Of a stretch of DNA of 64,000 nucleotides, positions 30,364-40,914 are shown piece after piece (within the stretch, counting starts at the first letter, position 1; each line of letters opens with the position of its first letter). The notes beneath the pieces were generated by a model. That model worked only from the letters and a program-made list of their open reading frames with translations. It did not search any database and was not told the origin of the DNA. Origin of the DNA: Amblyomma americanum (Eukaryota > Arthropoda > Arachnida > Ixodida > Ixodidae); contig NC_135507.1 of assembly GCF_052857255.1 (NCBI RefSeq), forward strand, positions 72,055,721-72,119,720. The letters are read 5' to 3'. A program made the translations under genes and the position numbers.

Positions 30364-30405
30364 GCTGAGAGGTGTAACTGTGTTGAATACCTTACACCTC
30401 TCAGC
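30364..30405. repeat. Perfect 14-bp inverted repeat
   Basis: GCTGAGAGGTGTAA (30,364-30,377) and its exact complement (30,392-30,405) flank a 14-base loop. Function unknown. Confidence 0.85.
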
Positions 30406-31197
30406 GCTTAGTTGCGCAACTTGGACAGCGCGCTGAGTTCATCAGTGACTTCATCAGTTAATACTGTAGCCGTTGAAGCAGACAGGACATGGTAACAGCT
30501 CTAAAATACGACGACTGCAGAGTAGTTTGAAACTATGAACGCTGAAGCGTTGTCTTTGGTATTCGTCTGTTAGGGCTGTTGGATTGCAACAACAAGAAAT
30601 ATCCGCCGCTTGATTCTTAATTATCTAGAAATGTTGCTGACGACGGAGTTACCGAGAAATGTCGATGGAAGCGTGAAGGTGAGGAGAGTGTCCATAGAAG
30701 GTCGACTTCTGTGGGGTGGATCAACCTGGGTAAAGCAGTCTGCGAGAAACGACTTTGCCGCGACGGCCTGTCGAGTTGGTCCGTTTAGTTCATTTATGCT
30801 CGGGTCAGTAACTTAGCAAATGTGCTGTATACTCTGGCCCATCGCACTAGACTTCGCATTACGACTAAAGGTAGCAGACGAAAACCACCACTCACGCCGA
30901 TTCGCAGCGCGCACCAGTTCCACCAACGGCACTCGAACTAAGAGCACGGCCCGCTGTATGTGGCGCGAGCTACCGGACAAATGTCAGCAATCAGCTGAGG
31001 CGTTGAACACCCGTAACAAATACTCAAGCAGTTTGAATGCTCTTGCCCTATCTAATCGCGCATCGTGTCCGACGGATGAATAAATCATGACTAGATCCCA
31101 CTCAGTCTAGTAGTTTCTTTGCCGCCCCATGCACGACGCGTACAGTAGTTGCCGTCGGTGTCCGGCGGTGCCAAGCCCAGCCCGGTCGTCCACTCAC
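30406..31197. other. No recognised feature
   Basis: Short frames only; no repeat family seen. Confidence 0.4.
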
Positions 31198-31357
31198 CGA
31201 TGTCCGGCACCCTCTCGGGCCGGTGTCCTCGGTCGAAGTAGCCGACGGCGCCGCTGCCAATCTCCGAGGTGATCATGACTGCTCGCTGCAGCGTTCGGTG
31301 CACCACAGGCTCAGTTCTCGACGCTGGCTCGCGCCCCAGCAGCTCAGGCCTCCGTGG
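31198..31357 (-). CDS. Candidate coding exon
   Basis: GC-rich minus-strand segment bounded by an acceptor-like cccctcgttccag and a strong donor GACATCG|GTGAGT. Length is 160 nt, starting in phase 0 and leaving one base. The 53-residue frame has normal protein composition: HRTLQRAVMITSEIGSGAVG then YFDRGHRPERVPDI. I recognise no family. Its phase does not match the start of the 15,590-15,702 exon directly, so if it belongs to gene 2 other exons are missing. It lies just downstream of a LINE 3' end and an alternative frame is partly open, hence moderate confidence. Confidence 0.4.
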
Positions 31358-31479
31358 CTGGAACGAGGGGCACGCGCGCCAGCACTCCGGCGACGACCGA
31401 CTGGGTGCGCTACGATCGCCATAGTGGCATTCCTTTCTTCTTTTACGAGCTTTTTTTTAAGCGACAATGATTGCCTCGG

Positions 31480-31955
31480 GGCATAAAAGGGTATGAAATG
31501 AGGGATGACGAGGATGCTCAAATAAATAAAAAAAAGGTTGGCTGAGCTAATAAAATCAAGAAGTGAACGATGATGTGGTCCCTGTGTCCAAGCGATATAT
31601 GAATCCGGATTGTTCGGTGAGAGACCCACTGCCGCCAGGTGCCGAATTCTAGTCGGCTTCAGCGCCGGGCAAACCCACAGCAGGTTGTGAATATCCGCCT
31701 CACTATCTCTGATCTTGCAGACTGGGCACCCGGGGCGGGGATATAAATTTTGAAATTGCGGCCGCTTGCGTGTCACGGCTGGAGTTAGGGCAACCTCCAC
31801 CCGGATCCTCCGAAGCGCAACTTCCTCTGCACGGGTAAGACAACGGGGGAGGGTTACCGCACACGGAGGGATTAGAGCATGTGTGCGGCGTCGGAGGTGT
31901 TCCTTTCTTGATAAAAGGAGGGTGGTGTCATCCAGATTGAGGACTCGAGGCAACG
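31480..31955 (-). mobile_element. LINE ORF2 C-terminal domain and 3' end
   Basis: Minus-strand peptide AEEVALRRIRVEVALTPAVT, then PGCPVCKIRDSEADIHNLLW with VCP. The C-x2-C-x8-H-x4-C zinc-binding motif is typical of the C-terminus of I/Jockey-type LINEs. It continues LLDFISSANLF, then stop and a 3' UTR. The frame stays open past the true end into unrelated sequence. A related block (cctctgcacgggtaaga) is duplicated at 32,066. Confidence 0.75.
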
Positions 31956-32113
31956 ACGAGGTTGGGGTCGAAAAGCGGGTCGCAGAATCTGCACGGCTTT
32001 GTGCGCTCAGGATGTCACGCGGGACCCACTTAATACGGATTTTATGCGGATTTTATACGCAACATCCTCTGCACGGGTAAGATCGTGGGAGGGTGTTACT
32101 GCGCATGGAGGGA

Positions 32114-33758
32114 TAACGATAGTTGTACGAAGGACCTGATTGCTGTTAATGGCAGCAGCTTAGTTATAAATAGACACGATTGGCGGTTCTGACAATAGCG
32201 GGGGGCAAGAAATCTAAACAAACATTGTCGCCGGTGTGGATGTGCGGCAAGTTTTCACTAATCATGGAGAGTGGAGAGCTGCAGCGCAAAGGAAACAAGG
32301 GCGACATAGACACAAAGGAAACAGGACAAGCGCTGATGATGCCTCACCGACTGGCCCACAGGCAGGTTCTTTTCACCAATCACTTTTTATCAAAAGATTC
32401 AGGCAAAAAGTTTGACAATCTTTCAAGAAATCTTTGAAGAAGCATTTTATTCATAACAGGGGTTATTCCTGTGACAAGAAACACGTTGACATTCTGGAAC
32501 AAAGTTAAGAGGCGTGGCCTTGCGTTAATCATCCGTCTTATGTACCATCAATTGCGTGTTTCACTGATGCACGCTATCTTGCCTCTTGCTTCTGGTTGAA
32601 ATCCTTCCCGCATACAAGGCGCATCTACTTCTGTGCGTTGAAGAAGAATTTATTTGAAGTCCACCATTTGTAGCCTCCGCGTCTTTCGTGCCCCCGTCTA
32701 TTTGCCGCTGGAAAGTGCTTCCTATTTTAGTTGACGCAGTGTCACGCTGTTACTCGCAGTCCTGGCGTGTCTGGAGTGGGATGGAAGCCAGTGCCGCTAA
32801 ACAAAGGGCAAAATAAAAGGTGTTGAGGACCAACAATACAAAAAGAGAATTGTCTCCACATTGCGTCCGCATGTTCAGGGGCCATCGGACTTTCGGACAC
32901 CTTCCAGGCATATGCAGTGCTTCAAAACGAGGCTTGCGTTTCGCTCCGACACACTGGCGTGTAAATAAAATTTAACTCTTATTTGCCCGGTGTCGCTAAT
33001 TCACGACGCACCGGTTTCACGCTACGCATTTATTAATGCGGGGAACTTGGATACAAATTCTGATGACGATTTTTTCTCAGCAGCCAGCGCTTTCCAGTAA
33101 GAATGTTTGGCGTCACTCTGAGCAATCTGTGTGATTAAAAAGGGGGCGCGAATGTGCACCTCTTCATTGCCGAAAAAATTCCCCGTCTCTCATATTCTGA
33201 AAAAGGTTGCGGGGAAAACAGGATATAAAATTGTGCACTGTCTCTGGCTCTTAGAGTAGGTTCGAGGACTTTGATTTGGCCTTTCGCACAATTCGCATAC
33301 TAGCTGCAGAAATGGACCAAGTGCTAACTGTTGTTAATTTATTTTAGCGGCGCTAACGAAATTCTAGCATTCGTTTTTGAATGTGGGCGCCCTACCTATA
33401 GCATAATGTGGAGGTGATTATTTCCTTATTCTTTCATAATTTAGGCATTAAAGGATTAAAGGAGGAGGAACTAAAAATACGAGAAACTTGAGGAAGGGGA
33501 CACGTGGTTGAAAAAACATTCTTTAACAAAAAAAAAACAACTGCATAATCAATGTTAGAGCTCCATGTAGCTTCCAGACGCAAAATTGAAGGGGTCCTGC
33601 TTCACACTCTCCTTCATTTTTTCCTGTCAACTTGTACACAGCACACAAACTCTTTTACCGATAAGCGCCGTTGCATGTTGTGCAATGGTGTGCATGTGAC
33701 TACAGCCAAGTGAACAATCGGGCAAGTTGTTAGCAACTGCTGTTTTTTTTCTTCAAAT
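32114..33758. other. No recognised feature
   Basis: 1.6 kb without an identified family or spliced exon. Confidence 0.4.
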
Positions 33759-33765
33759 TGTATAT

Positions 33766-33885
33766 GGTGGTTGATGGACCTACAATTGCAAAGAAACCGG
33801 CACAAACGCACTCGGAAGTTGCATGAGAAGCTGCGACAAATGTGAAATCTATTGCTATCGCATTCCACACTTAAGGCGACATAGT
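33766..33885. repeat. Family E repeat
   Basis: About 120 bases matching 51,661-51,785. Shared blocks include aattgcaaagaaac, gaagttgca-gagaagctgcg and acaaatgtgaaatc. Confidence 0.6.
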
Positions 33886-34224
33886 TTTCTTAAAAGAAAT
33901 TTTCTCGCTATGTATGCCGGCTATGGCAGGTGCAAAAGGAGATTAGAATGCAAAATTCTAGTTGTAGAGCATCTCTATTACATGAAGAGTAAAAAGAGTC
34001 CGCAAAGGCGCTTATTAAGACTGCTTACGTGTGAGAAGGCGTAAGCCCGCCCGCTCACTTTGTGAAGGGAGTCGCCGCGCGCTGCGGCGGGATTTAAGTC
34101 GATTCCACGCAGCTGGAAGTTCTACCCCTGCATGGCTCTACGTAGCCGCCGCCGCACGCCCATACTGATCTGCGCACTAACCTCGTGGAGGCAGTCGCCG
34201 CCATACCGCGGCCCCAGCTCCGCA

Positions 34225-34520
34225 TTAATGGTACGACGCGGTAGCGAATGGGTTAATGCCCATATATGCATATATGCAGAATTGGTCGTTCTATACTTAC
34301 ATTCTAGATCCCTGGGAGTCCTCATACCACTCCTGGCGCAGTGGTACGTGCAGCGGTTAAGCGGTGCGCCAGTGCATTGGAGTGGCAGGTGCTGCCACCG
34401 GTGGTAATTGTGTGATCCAGGTTGCTCTTAACCGAGCAACCTCAAGCAACCAATCATGAATTTAACCGCCGCTTGCCAGGTTGCATGAGGACGCCATCTT
34501 TTATGGGTACCATCGAGTGT
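34225..34520 (+). repeat. Family G repeat, partial
   Basis: GGGTTAATGCCCATATATGC, CACTCCTGGCGCAGTGG, GTGCAGCGGTTAAGCGG, CAGGTGCTGCCACCGGTGG and CCAGGTTGCTCTTA; ends at gcttgccaggttgc. Confidence 0.75.
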
Positions 34521-34909
34521 CAACACACGCACAGACGGGTTTTCGCTCTATAGGCGTAATTACTTGAACCATATATGGCGCAAGTAATTACGTCTTAAAA
34601 ATTATGGCGCACAATGTTAGAATTCCACGCAGAAATTACAAAATGCTTGAGTAAGGTTCCCTTGATGCTCCGCCTCCCGCAACGCGCGGATGAAGTCGGA
34701 AGAGCCAAGTGGAAGCGACCGGAAAGACGTCATCGTTGCCTTGCGATGAGCCCGGCCCATTTCCTCCCTGTGCTTTTGCTGCGACCAGTTGACCAGCGCC
34801 GCTGAGAAGACATCGCTCGCGCGTTTTTTTTTGTATATGTATTCGAGTGTATTTCATAAGTTTGCTTACAACAAGTGGCCGAGGCAGGGTAAAAAGCTTA
34901 GCGCTCAGC

Positions 34910-35235
34910 ATGCCGTTTTTCTGCGCGGCGTACGCCTGCAGGAGCAGAAGCGCCGTGACGATGTTGCATTCCACCACTTCCCTAAAGACAAGGCGCTTGC
35001 TAAACGGCGGATTGCAGCTGTCAAAGGGAAGAACTTCTTGCCCTCAAGGAACAGCATGCTTTGCTCAGATCACATCTGTGACACGGATTACAACCGGAAC
35101 CTGTCACTGACACGGGCGGTGGGCATCACAGTGAAATCTGCTCGGCTCGAGCCAGGCGTGGTTCCTTCGGTGTTCGCGCACAGACGCGCGTCGCCGCCAC
35201 CAAGAGCAGCTTTCGTCAAAAGAAGAAAGCAAGAG
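34910..35235 (+). pseudogene. THAP-domain exon with a frameshift
   Basis: THAP domains are about 90-residue C2CH zinc-coordinating DNA-binding domains found in host regulators and P-element-type transposases. From the ATG at 34,910 one frame gives [14 protein letters not shown], the initiating M-P-x-x-C-x4-C signature. The next motifs continue in another frame: [17 protein letters not shown] (the F-H-x-F-P motif), [13 protein letters not shown] (second Cys and His) and [11 protein letters not shown] (the AVPTIF-like end). One indel near 34,940 separates the two. A good donor, AAGAG|GTAAGA, ends the exon. Length fits a complete domain. The frameshift suggests a pseudogene, domesticated transposase remnant or sequencing error. 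No downstream exon was found. Confidence 0.65.
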
Positions 35236-36368
35236 GTAAGAGCTCAAACGCATCACCTCCACGGGCGCTTGGACCGGGAGCTCGTACGACGCCGCCAACG
35301 ACGCTGCCAGCGGCGCCAGCCTGAGCACTTTGAACGCCACCTCGACGCCGGCTACTGGACCCATGCAACGCTGCATCAGCACCGAACCGTGAGCACGAAC
35401 GCCGACCGCTAACAGTTGAACGCTAGTAGTAGACGCTAGTAGCAGTGTCCCTGCTCACTGGCTCAAGCCGAGCCACAATCGCTACCACGTGCAGAAAGCA
35501 GGAGTTGAAAGATGGGATACAAAGACAGGATAGTAAAGACGCACTGAAGACAAGGCCGATCCCGGAGGTAATGCAATACCGGGCCAACCGGTGGCAGGAG
35601 TGAAGCCTCCTTCAAACTCTCCGCCACATTTCCAAAAATAACTCCATTGGACCCATAACAGATTCTCTACGGGGTCCGGACATTCGTCTTTGTGTTATTT
35701 TTGTTAGTTTTGTGTGCTAGTGTTTGTGTCACGTAGGGTGTATTAAATGTGCGTCTGTGTGGGTAACACCTGTCGACTAGTCCATTCTTTCGACCCGAGC
35801 GTTCACCGGGGATCCGTGACAATGACGCACTCCAAGCTTTTCAGCAATGCGTAATATATTATTTTGCTTTCATTTGTTCATTTACACGCCCGTGTACGCT
35901 TACAAGAAAAAAATACGTACCAGTCAGTGCTTCCCACGCGAGAAAAAATTGCCACCTCACCTCGGCTACCAGTCGAGCCCGAGCTGTCATTTTCCAGTGT
36001 GTCGCTTCTGCGTGGAGTCTGGGGGCTCGAACATTTACGGAGAAGCGCAAAGATCTTTCGGCGAGCACAGAGATTCCGTAATCACGAATATCTGTCGATA
36101 CATAAACTGTACAGCTGCGAAAAGCCGCCGCTTCTCCCAGCACGTGAAACGACAACAGCCGAGATGGCAACGATGACGTCAATAAGCTTTCGACCAATCA
36201 CGAGCGGAGACTGCCCATTTGAAGTAGCCTGCGGCGATTGCTGCTTATTTCTTGAAAATAAATGTCCATGTCATTGTTTTCGGGCGACTTAAATGCCATA
36301 TTCGAATTGACAAGGCACAAATCTATAGAATACCGCCCGAAACATTTTTTTTAAACCACTTCACCTTC
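35236..36368. other. No recognised gene; possible LTR remnant
   Basis: Sequence near 35,690-35,822 (gtattaaatgtgcgtctgtg and a terminus gggatccgtgaca) resembles the end of an LTR, but no partner or tRNA-primer site was found. A TGACGTCA with a nearby CCAAT-type box lies near 36,175-36,205. Confidence 0.3.
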
Positions 36369-36369
36369 C

Positions 36370-37256
36370 CTTTAAGGCGCTCGGCTACTGACCCGGAATA
36401 CCCGGGTTCAAACCCAACCGCGGCGGCCGCGTTTCGATGGAGGCTAAACGCAAAAGGTGCCAGTGAGCTGTGTGATGTCAGTGCACGTTAAAGATCTCCA
36501 GATGGTCGCCCTCCACTATGGCGCCTCTTTCTTCCTTTCTACTTTTACTCCCTTCTTTATCCCTTCCCTTACGGTGCGGTTCAGGTGTCCGCCAAAGAAA
36601 ATCGGTAAGATTTATATTCAGTTCCTATAGCTGGCGCACTTCACCAAGCATACTTGTTAAACAGGCTGGCTTAGACCCACTACGAATCAGACGCTATCGG
36701 GAAAGGTTGAAGATCATGTATTTACTGTACCATGACAAACTAGGAGTAGAAAAGAATAAGTACATTGAACCAGTCACTAGACGCCCAACGCGATCGCATC
36801 ACTCAAAAAAATTAAAGGAATATTCTAGTAAAACCGATGGTTTCAAAAATTCATATTTCCCACGAACGGTCCGAGATTGGAACTTGCTGTCTCCAAACAC
36901 AGTGGAAAGTCGATCGGCCGAGTCATTCTGCAGCGCGCTAAAGAAAAACATAGGCATGTAAATCTTTTATTGGAAACAGATGAAGTATAACCTTTTTTGT
37001 TTATTTGTTGTGATTTTCCCTACCACAGCGAAGGTCTACAATTAGCATTCATGTGCCTACATTTTTTTTACTTTTTTATGCGAAAACTGTGCTAAAATAT
37101 TTTGCAGTGCTTTTTATGCTGTGTTATGTTTGTTTCTATCTTATTTCCCACTCCTTCCTAAGGCCTCAAATAAGGCTGGCAGTATCCTCGAAATAAATAA
37201 ATAAATAAATATGTGGGACAGATATTGCGCCATTTCTTTTCCCCAGAAGCCAATTT
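36370..37256 (+). mobile_element. Ruka-like SINE split by a LINE
   Basis: Head and body at 36,370-36,592 (B box GGGTTCAAACCCAACC, GTGCACGTTAAAGATC, cggtgcggttcaggtgtcc) resume at 37,208-37,256 (tgtgggacagatattgcgcc, ttttccccagaagccaa). Together they reconstitute one SINE interrupted near its 3' end. Confidence 0.85.
36593..37207 (+). mobile_element. CR1-like LINE 3' end inside Ruka
   Basis: The plus-strand frame gives QAGLDPLRIRRYRERLKIMY, then RPTRSHHSKKLKEY, TDGFKNSYFPRTVRDWN and LLSPNTVESRS. The 'R-x-H ... TD-KNSFFPRTI-DWN-L' order is the conserved end of CR1/L2-type ORF2. Stop near 36,961, then a 3' UTR ending (AAAT)n, also as expected for this group. It is heavily 5'-truncated. Confidence 0.8.
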
Positions 37257-37713
37257 TCATTTCATGCTAGAAATGTATCTCTGCAGCCTCTGCTGTCACT
37301 GGTTGACCCTACCAGCTTCAATTAAAGGTTCCCCTATCTCTCTGATATTTACCGTCTCGTTGCGTCGACCATACTGTATCTACCGACCAACTACCGCCAC
37401 GCAATGCGATTTTTCAAGTTTTGTGACCTTATTTCAAAATGTTCACTGAGAGGGAAGTCCTCAGCAAGTCCCGCAGATTTCCCGATTCTGCCGTCTGTTT
37501 CCAGACGTACTTCGTTCTACGCGGAGATGTCTAGATTTGGTACGGAAGTACAATCGGACGCTTGTCGGGCGCCTTTTGTCGATATGTAGTAGTTTAGCAG
37601 ACAATGGAGATCAAGAGCACATACATAGGCCATTGGCTTCAAAAGCAGGAAAATTGCTGATGAAGTGCCAGCAGACAGCAGTTATTGCCCTTCGCTTGGA
37701 ACTTGCCTTGGAG
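37257..37713. other. No recognised feature
   Basis: No identified repeat or exon. Confidence 0.4.
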
Positions 37714-37714
37714 G

Positions 37715-38300
37715 CCACTAGTAACGCTATAGCGTTAATCTCCCGCTCCGCAGAAAATCCGGCGTCGTCAGCGGTGGCGTTTTGAACGGAAAAGCAGGTG
37801 GCTCCACCTGCCACCTAGGTCAAGTGAAACTGACGTCATCAAAACCTACACACCTTGGTTTGGTTTATGGGGGTTTAACATCCCGAAGCGACTCAGGCTA
37901 TGAGAGACGCCGTATTGAAGGGCTCAGGAAATTTTGACCACCTGGGGTTCCTTAACGTGCACTGACATCGCACATCACACGGGCCTCTATAGAATTTCGT
38001 CTCCATCGAAATTCGACTGCCGCGGCCGGGATCGAACCCGCGTCTTTCGGGCCAGCAGCCGAACGCCATAACCGCTCAGCCACCGCGGCGGCTCCTACAC
38101 ACCTTGGCAGGTGGCAGTTAAATTAATGACTGGTCGTGAAAGAGCAACCTGGGCCTTACAAGCCCCACAGGTGGCTGTGTTCGAAACAGCCACCTGCCGG
38201 CAGTGGCGCATCGCTTAACCGCTGCATCTCTGCGCCAGGAGTAGTATGAGTACTCCGCGTAATCTGTGATTGTGAACTCGAAATGACCAATTCCGAAGTA
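37715..38300 (-). repeat. Family G repeat interrupted by SINE-2
   Basis: Inverted family G blocks on the left (acgctatagcgttaat, aaaatccggcg, ccacctaggtcaag-tga) and right (aggtggcagttaaattaatg, agagcaacctggg, ggcgcatcgcttaaccgctgc) are contiguous parts of one copy. Confidence 0.8.
37859..38093 (-). mobile_element. Full-length SINE-2 with 14-bp TSD
   Basis: CCTACACACCTTGG flanks it exactly at 37,845-37,858 and 38,094-38,107. Intact head (complement: GCCGCCGCGGTGGCTGAGCG, GGGTTCGATCCCGG) and tail. This is the best-defined SINE-2 in the window. Confidence 0.95.
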
Positions 38301-38426
38301 TACAAGTCCAGCTTTCTCGGGCGAAAAAATTGGAAAACACTCTTACGGAAATATTGAAGGTAATGGTCCATTATTCTGATATGTTGCCAAATCTTTCTTT
38401 TAATGTGTTTACATCGATCGGACCCA

Positions 38427-38466
38427 ACAGTTAAGACTGCCGTAAAAAACCAATGGCGAACGTTTT

Positions 38467-38501
<35 letters not shown>

Positions 38502-39074
38502 TGGTTTTTGGGGAAAGGAAATGGCGCAGTATCTGTCTCATATATCGTTGGACACCTGAACCGCGCCGTAAGGGAGGAGATAAACGAGGGAGTGAAAGAA
38601 GAGAGAAAGAGGTGCCGTAGTGGAGGGCTCCGGAATAATTTCGACCACCTGGGGATCTTCACGTACACTGACATCGCACAGCACACGGGCGCCTTAGCGT
38701 TTTGCCTCTCGAAACGCAGCCGCCGCGGTCGGGTTCGAACCCGGAAACTCCGGACCAGTAGTCGACAGACAGACAGAAAAACTTTATTGAGCAAGTGAGT
38801 TTTAGACCCAGCTGGGTCCCTGGGCCACTGCGCGGTCCCGCACTGCATCAAGTAGGCCATGCCGGGACATGACGTCGGCAGCCCGAGTCACCGCAGCAAG
38901 CTGCGTTGTCGGGTCTGCAGACATAAGCAGGACCTCCCAATCCTCCCAGCTCGAGATGGCGTGCTGTCCCCGCGAGGGAGGGTCAGCAGGGCAGCCGAAA
39001 AGGATATGGGAGTGTGGCGTGGGGGTCACCGCATAGGGAGCAGCGCCCTAACCACTGAGTCACTGCGGCGGGTT
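38427..39074 (-). mobile_element. Ruka-like SINE (extended tail) split by a LINE
   Basis: The 3' end, (AAT)n and body occupy 38,471-38,765. The tRNA-like head resumes at 39,046-39,074 (gcgccctaaccactgagtca), with a LINE between. Bases 38,427-38,470 match the flank of the Ruka at 5,334. Confidence 0.85.
38766..39045 (-). mobile_element. LINE 3' end inside Ruka
   Basis: Minus-strand C-terminal peptide HSHILFGCPADPPSR, then SSWEDWEVLLMSADPTTQL and AVTRAADVMSRHGLLDAV. This is the His-x-Cys-Pro and 'WE--L-S-D-QL--V-RA' end of a tick-type LINE ORF2. The 3' UTR ends caataaagtttttctgtctg. Confidence 0.75.
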
Positions 39075-39339
39075 TGACGAAAGCAAAAACGTCTATAGAA
39101 AAAAAATACAAGACTGCCGTCGGGTGATCTGCGGATATATTGATTGCTATAGTGAAACGTTAAATTATACGACGAAATTGCGTTCATAAAGGGTTTCCCG
39201 CTCAAAAATGCTTTTGTCCAGAATTGCTGGGTGTGTATGGGTCTGTATAGGCAGAACCTATGGAACAGAGGAGTTGCTGAGTGGGGGGATCTCTAATGCT
39301 ATCTCATTGTACTCTTAAGGGCAGGTTAAGCGTTTGGGG
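39075..39339. other. No recognised feature
   Basis: Short AT-rich spacer. Confidence 0.4.
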
Positions 39340-39543
39340 TAAGTGTACTGTGCGATGTCAGTGCACGGTAAAGGTCCCCAGGTGGTCGAAATTATTCCGT
39401 AGCCCTCCACTACGGCACCTCTTTCTTCCTTCCTTCTTTCACTCCCTCCTTTATCCCCTCCCTTACGGCGCGGTTCAGGTGTCCGCAGATTTATTATACA
39501 GATACTGCGCCATTTCCTTTCCCCAAAAAACAATTATTATTAT
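39340..39543 (+). mobile_element. Ruka-like SINE, 5'-truncated
   Basis: Starts at gtgtactgtgcgatgtcagt and runs to the ctttccccaaaaaacaatta end; head missing. Confidence 0.9.
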
Positions 39544-39907
39544 GTACCAAAGAAATATGTGCCAGGTGGCACTTCGCCCGCATAACGCGTGTTCGGGCCA
39601 TAGCAAGCTGAGGTCACTGCCGGCGTTCACCGAGCGCTTGCGCACTCTCTCCGAAAGGAGGAAGGCGCAGTTTTTCACAGCACATTTGTTATATCACAGT
39701 AAGCTCCCTTACAGAACACTGCACCAATCCTCAGATCTCTGTAATACCATAGCCCTACCGCAGCACCTGGACGCTGGCTCGCGCTGAGCTGTGCACGCGT
39801 AGCCAAGACTATATACAACGTCCGCAGCGGCGCTGTGGTGGCGGTGAAAACTTTATAGGACGCTCGCGGGGCGGACGCCAAGCAAAGAGTTACAAAAGCT
39901 CACTTTC

Positions 39908-40150
39908 ATCGGCTGCCACGGTGGCTGAGTGGTTATGGCGCTCGGCTGCCGGCCCGAAAGACGTGGGTTCGATCCGTGCCGTGGCGGTCGAATTTCGATG
40001 GAGGCGAAATTCTAGAGGCCCGTGTACTGTGCGATGTCAGTGCACGTTAAAGAACCCCAGGTGGTCGAAATCTCCGGAGCCCTTCACTACGACGTCTCTC
40101 ATAGCCTGAGTCGCTTTGAGACGTTAAACCCCATAAACCAAACCAAACCA
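39908..40150 (+). mobile_element. Full-length SINE-2 with short TSD
   Basis: TCACTTT occurs at 39,900-39,906 and 40,151-40,157. Head GCCACGGTGGCTGAGTGG, B box GGGTTCGATCCGTG, tail ccataaaccaaaccaaacca. Confidence 0.92.
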
Positions 40151-40600
40151 TCACTTTAAACGCTCACGACAGAGCACGAGGGAGGATGGGCAACTCGACT
40201 CGGGTGCTCCTCGCTTATTTCTCGCTCGCGACCTCTCACTCGCCGAAACAATGCCCCAAACGCCACTCGGAGTGAGCAATGGGGACAAGAGGTCGAAACC
40301 TTAAGAAGGGAAGTGAGGCTGACTGACAACTAGTCTCAGAAGCGCTTTTAATACCAAAGCACCTGCCCTTTGTGCAGCGCTAGTCCGACACTCTCATATG
40401 TCATAGGGGCGCCAGGCTGAGCTGCAACATTTACAGACACCGGACACGACACACGAGCAACAGGAGGTACAAATGACCAGCATCGCCTAGTTTGGTGAGC
40501 CAACGAACGCTCATTCAACTGGTGCGCTCGTCGGTCAAGGCCGCTGGGGTCCTGAACTGAAGACTCCAACCACCAGCTCAAACCTTTTTTTTTTTTTTTT

Positions 40601-40862
40601 GTAGCGAGAGCTACACTGGGCTACCAGTCGAGCCTTTCGCGGTGCATGGAAGAGGCCAGTTGTGCGCATGCGCCGTTACCATGGCAACCGGAGAGGAGCA
40701 AGGTGCAGCGTGCGCTTCGCCGTCGCCCGCTCCGCCGTCGGAGCCGAGCGTGACGTCACGCGGATAAGCAGTTGTGCGCATGCGCCGATACCATGGTAAC
40801 CAGGGGGACCCCACAGCTGCGCCGCGTTCTTCGTCGCTGCACGCCGCTTTATCAAGCGCATC
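40601..40862 (+). repeat. Promoter-like repeat (NRF1 + X-box + CRE), copy 2
   Basis: It starts GTAGCGAGAGCTACAC. Two identical modules follow. GCGCATGCGC (40,664-40,673) is one base from GTTACCATGGCAAC (40,675-40,688). GCGCATGCGC (40,776-40,785) is one base from GATACCATGGTAAC (40,787-40,800). A perfect TGACGTCA lies between (40,751-40,758). These match NRF1, RFX X-box and CREB/ATF sites. The inverted copy is at 5,680-5,946. Here it lies directly upstream of a TATA box and an ORF. Confidence 0.75.
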
Positions 40863-40868
40863 ATTGCG

Positions 40869-40877
40869 TATAAAAGG
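40869..40877 (+). promoter_or_regulatory. TATA box of the mini-gene
   Basis: TATAAAAGG, 37 bases before the ATG and just downstream of the NRF1/X-box/CRE repeat. A transcription start near 40,898-40,902 would leave a very short leader. Confidence 0.6.
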
Positions 40878-40914
40878 CGGAGATGTAATCGGCGTCTGTA
40901 TCACAACGTTTGAC

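Noticed and set aside
31273..31953. 226-residue open frame on the minus strand as one host protein
   Set aside because: Only the upstream two thirds matches a LINE C-terminus; the rest reads through the LINE 3' UTR and out of frame across the adjacent exon candidate.
35690..35822. Solo LTR ending in gggatccgtgaca
   Set aside because: Looks LTR-like, but no left boundary, duplicate or target-site repeat was found, so not annotated as an element.
36518..36961. 147-residue open frame as a host gene
   Set aside because: The N-terminal part is Ruka sequence and the rest is the CR1-like LINE ORF2 end; the fusion is an artefact of nested insertion.
38156..38860. 234-residue open frame on the minus strand
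   Set aside because: It crosses a Ruka SINE, its (AAT)n tail (giving a Leu run) and family G sequence; no conserved domain.
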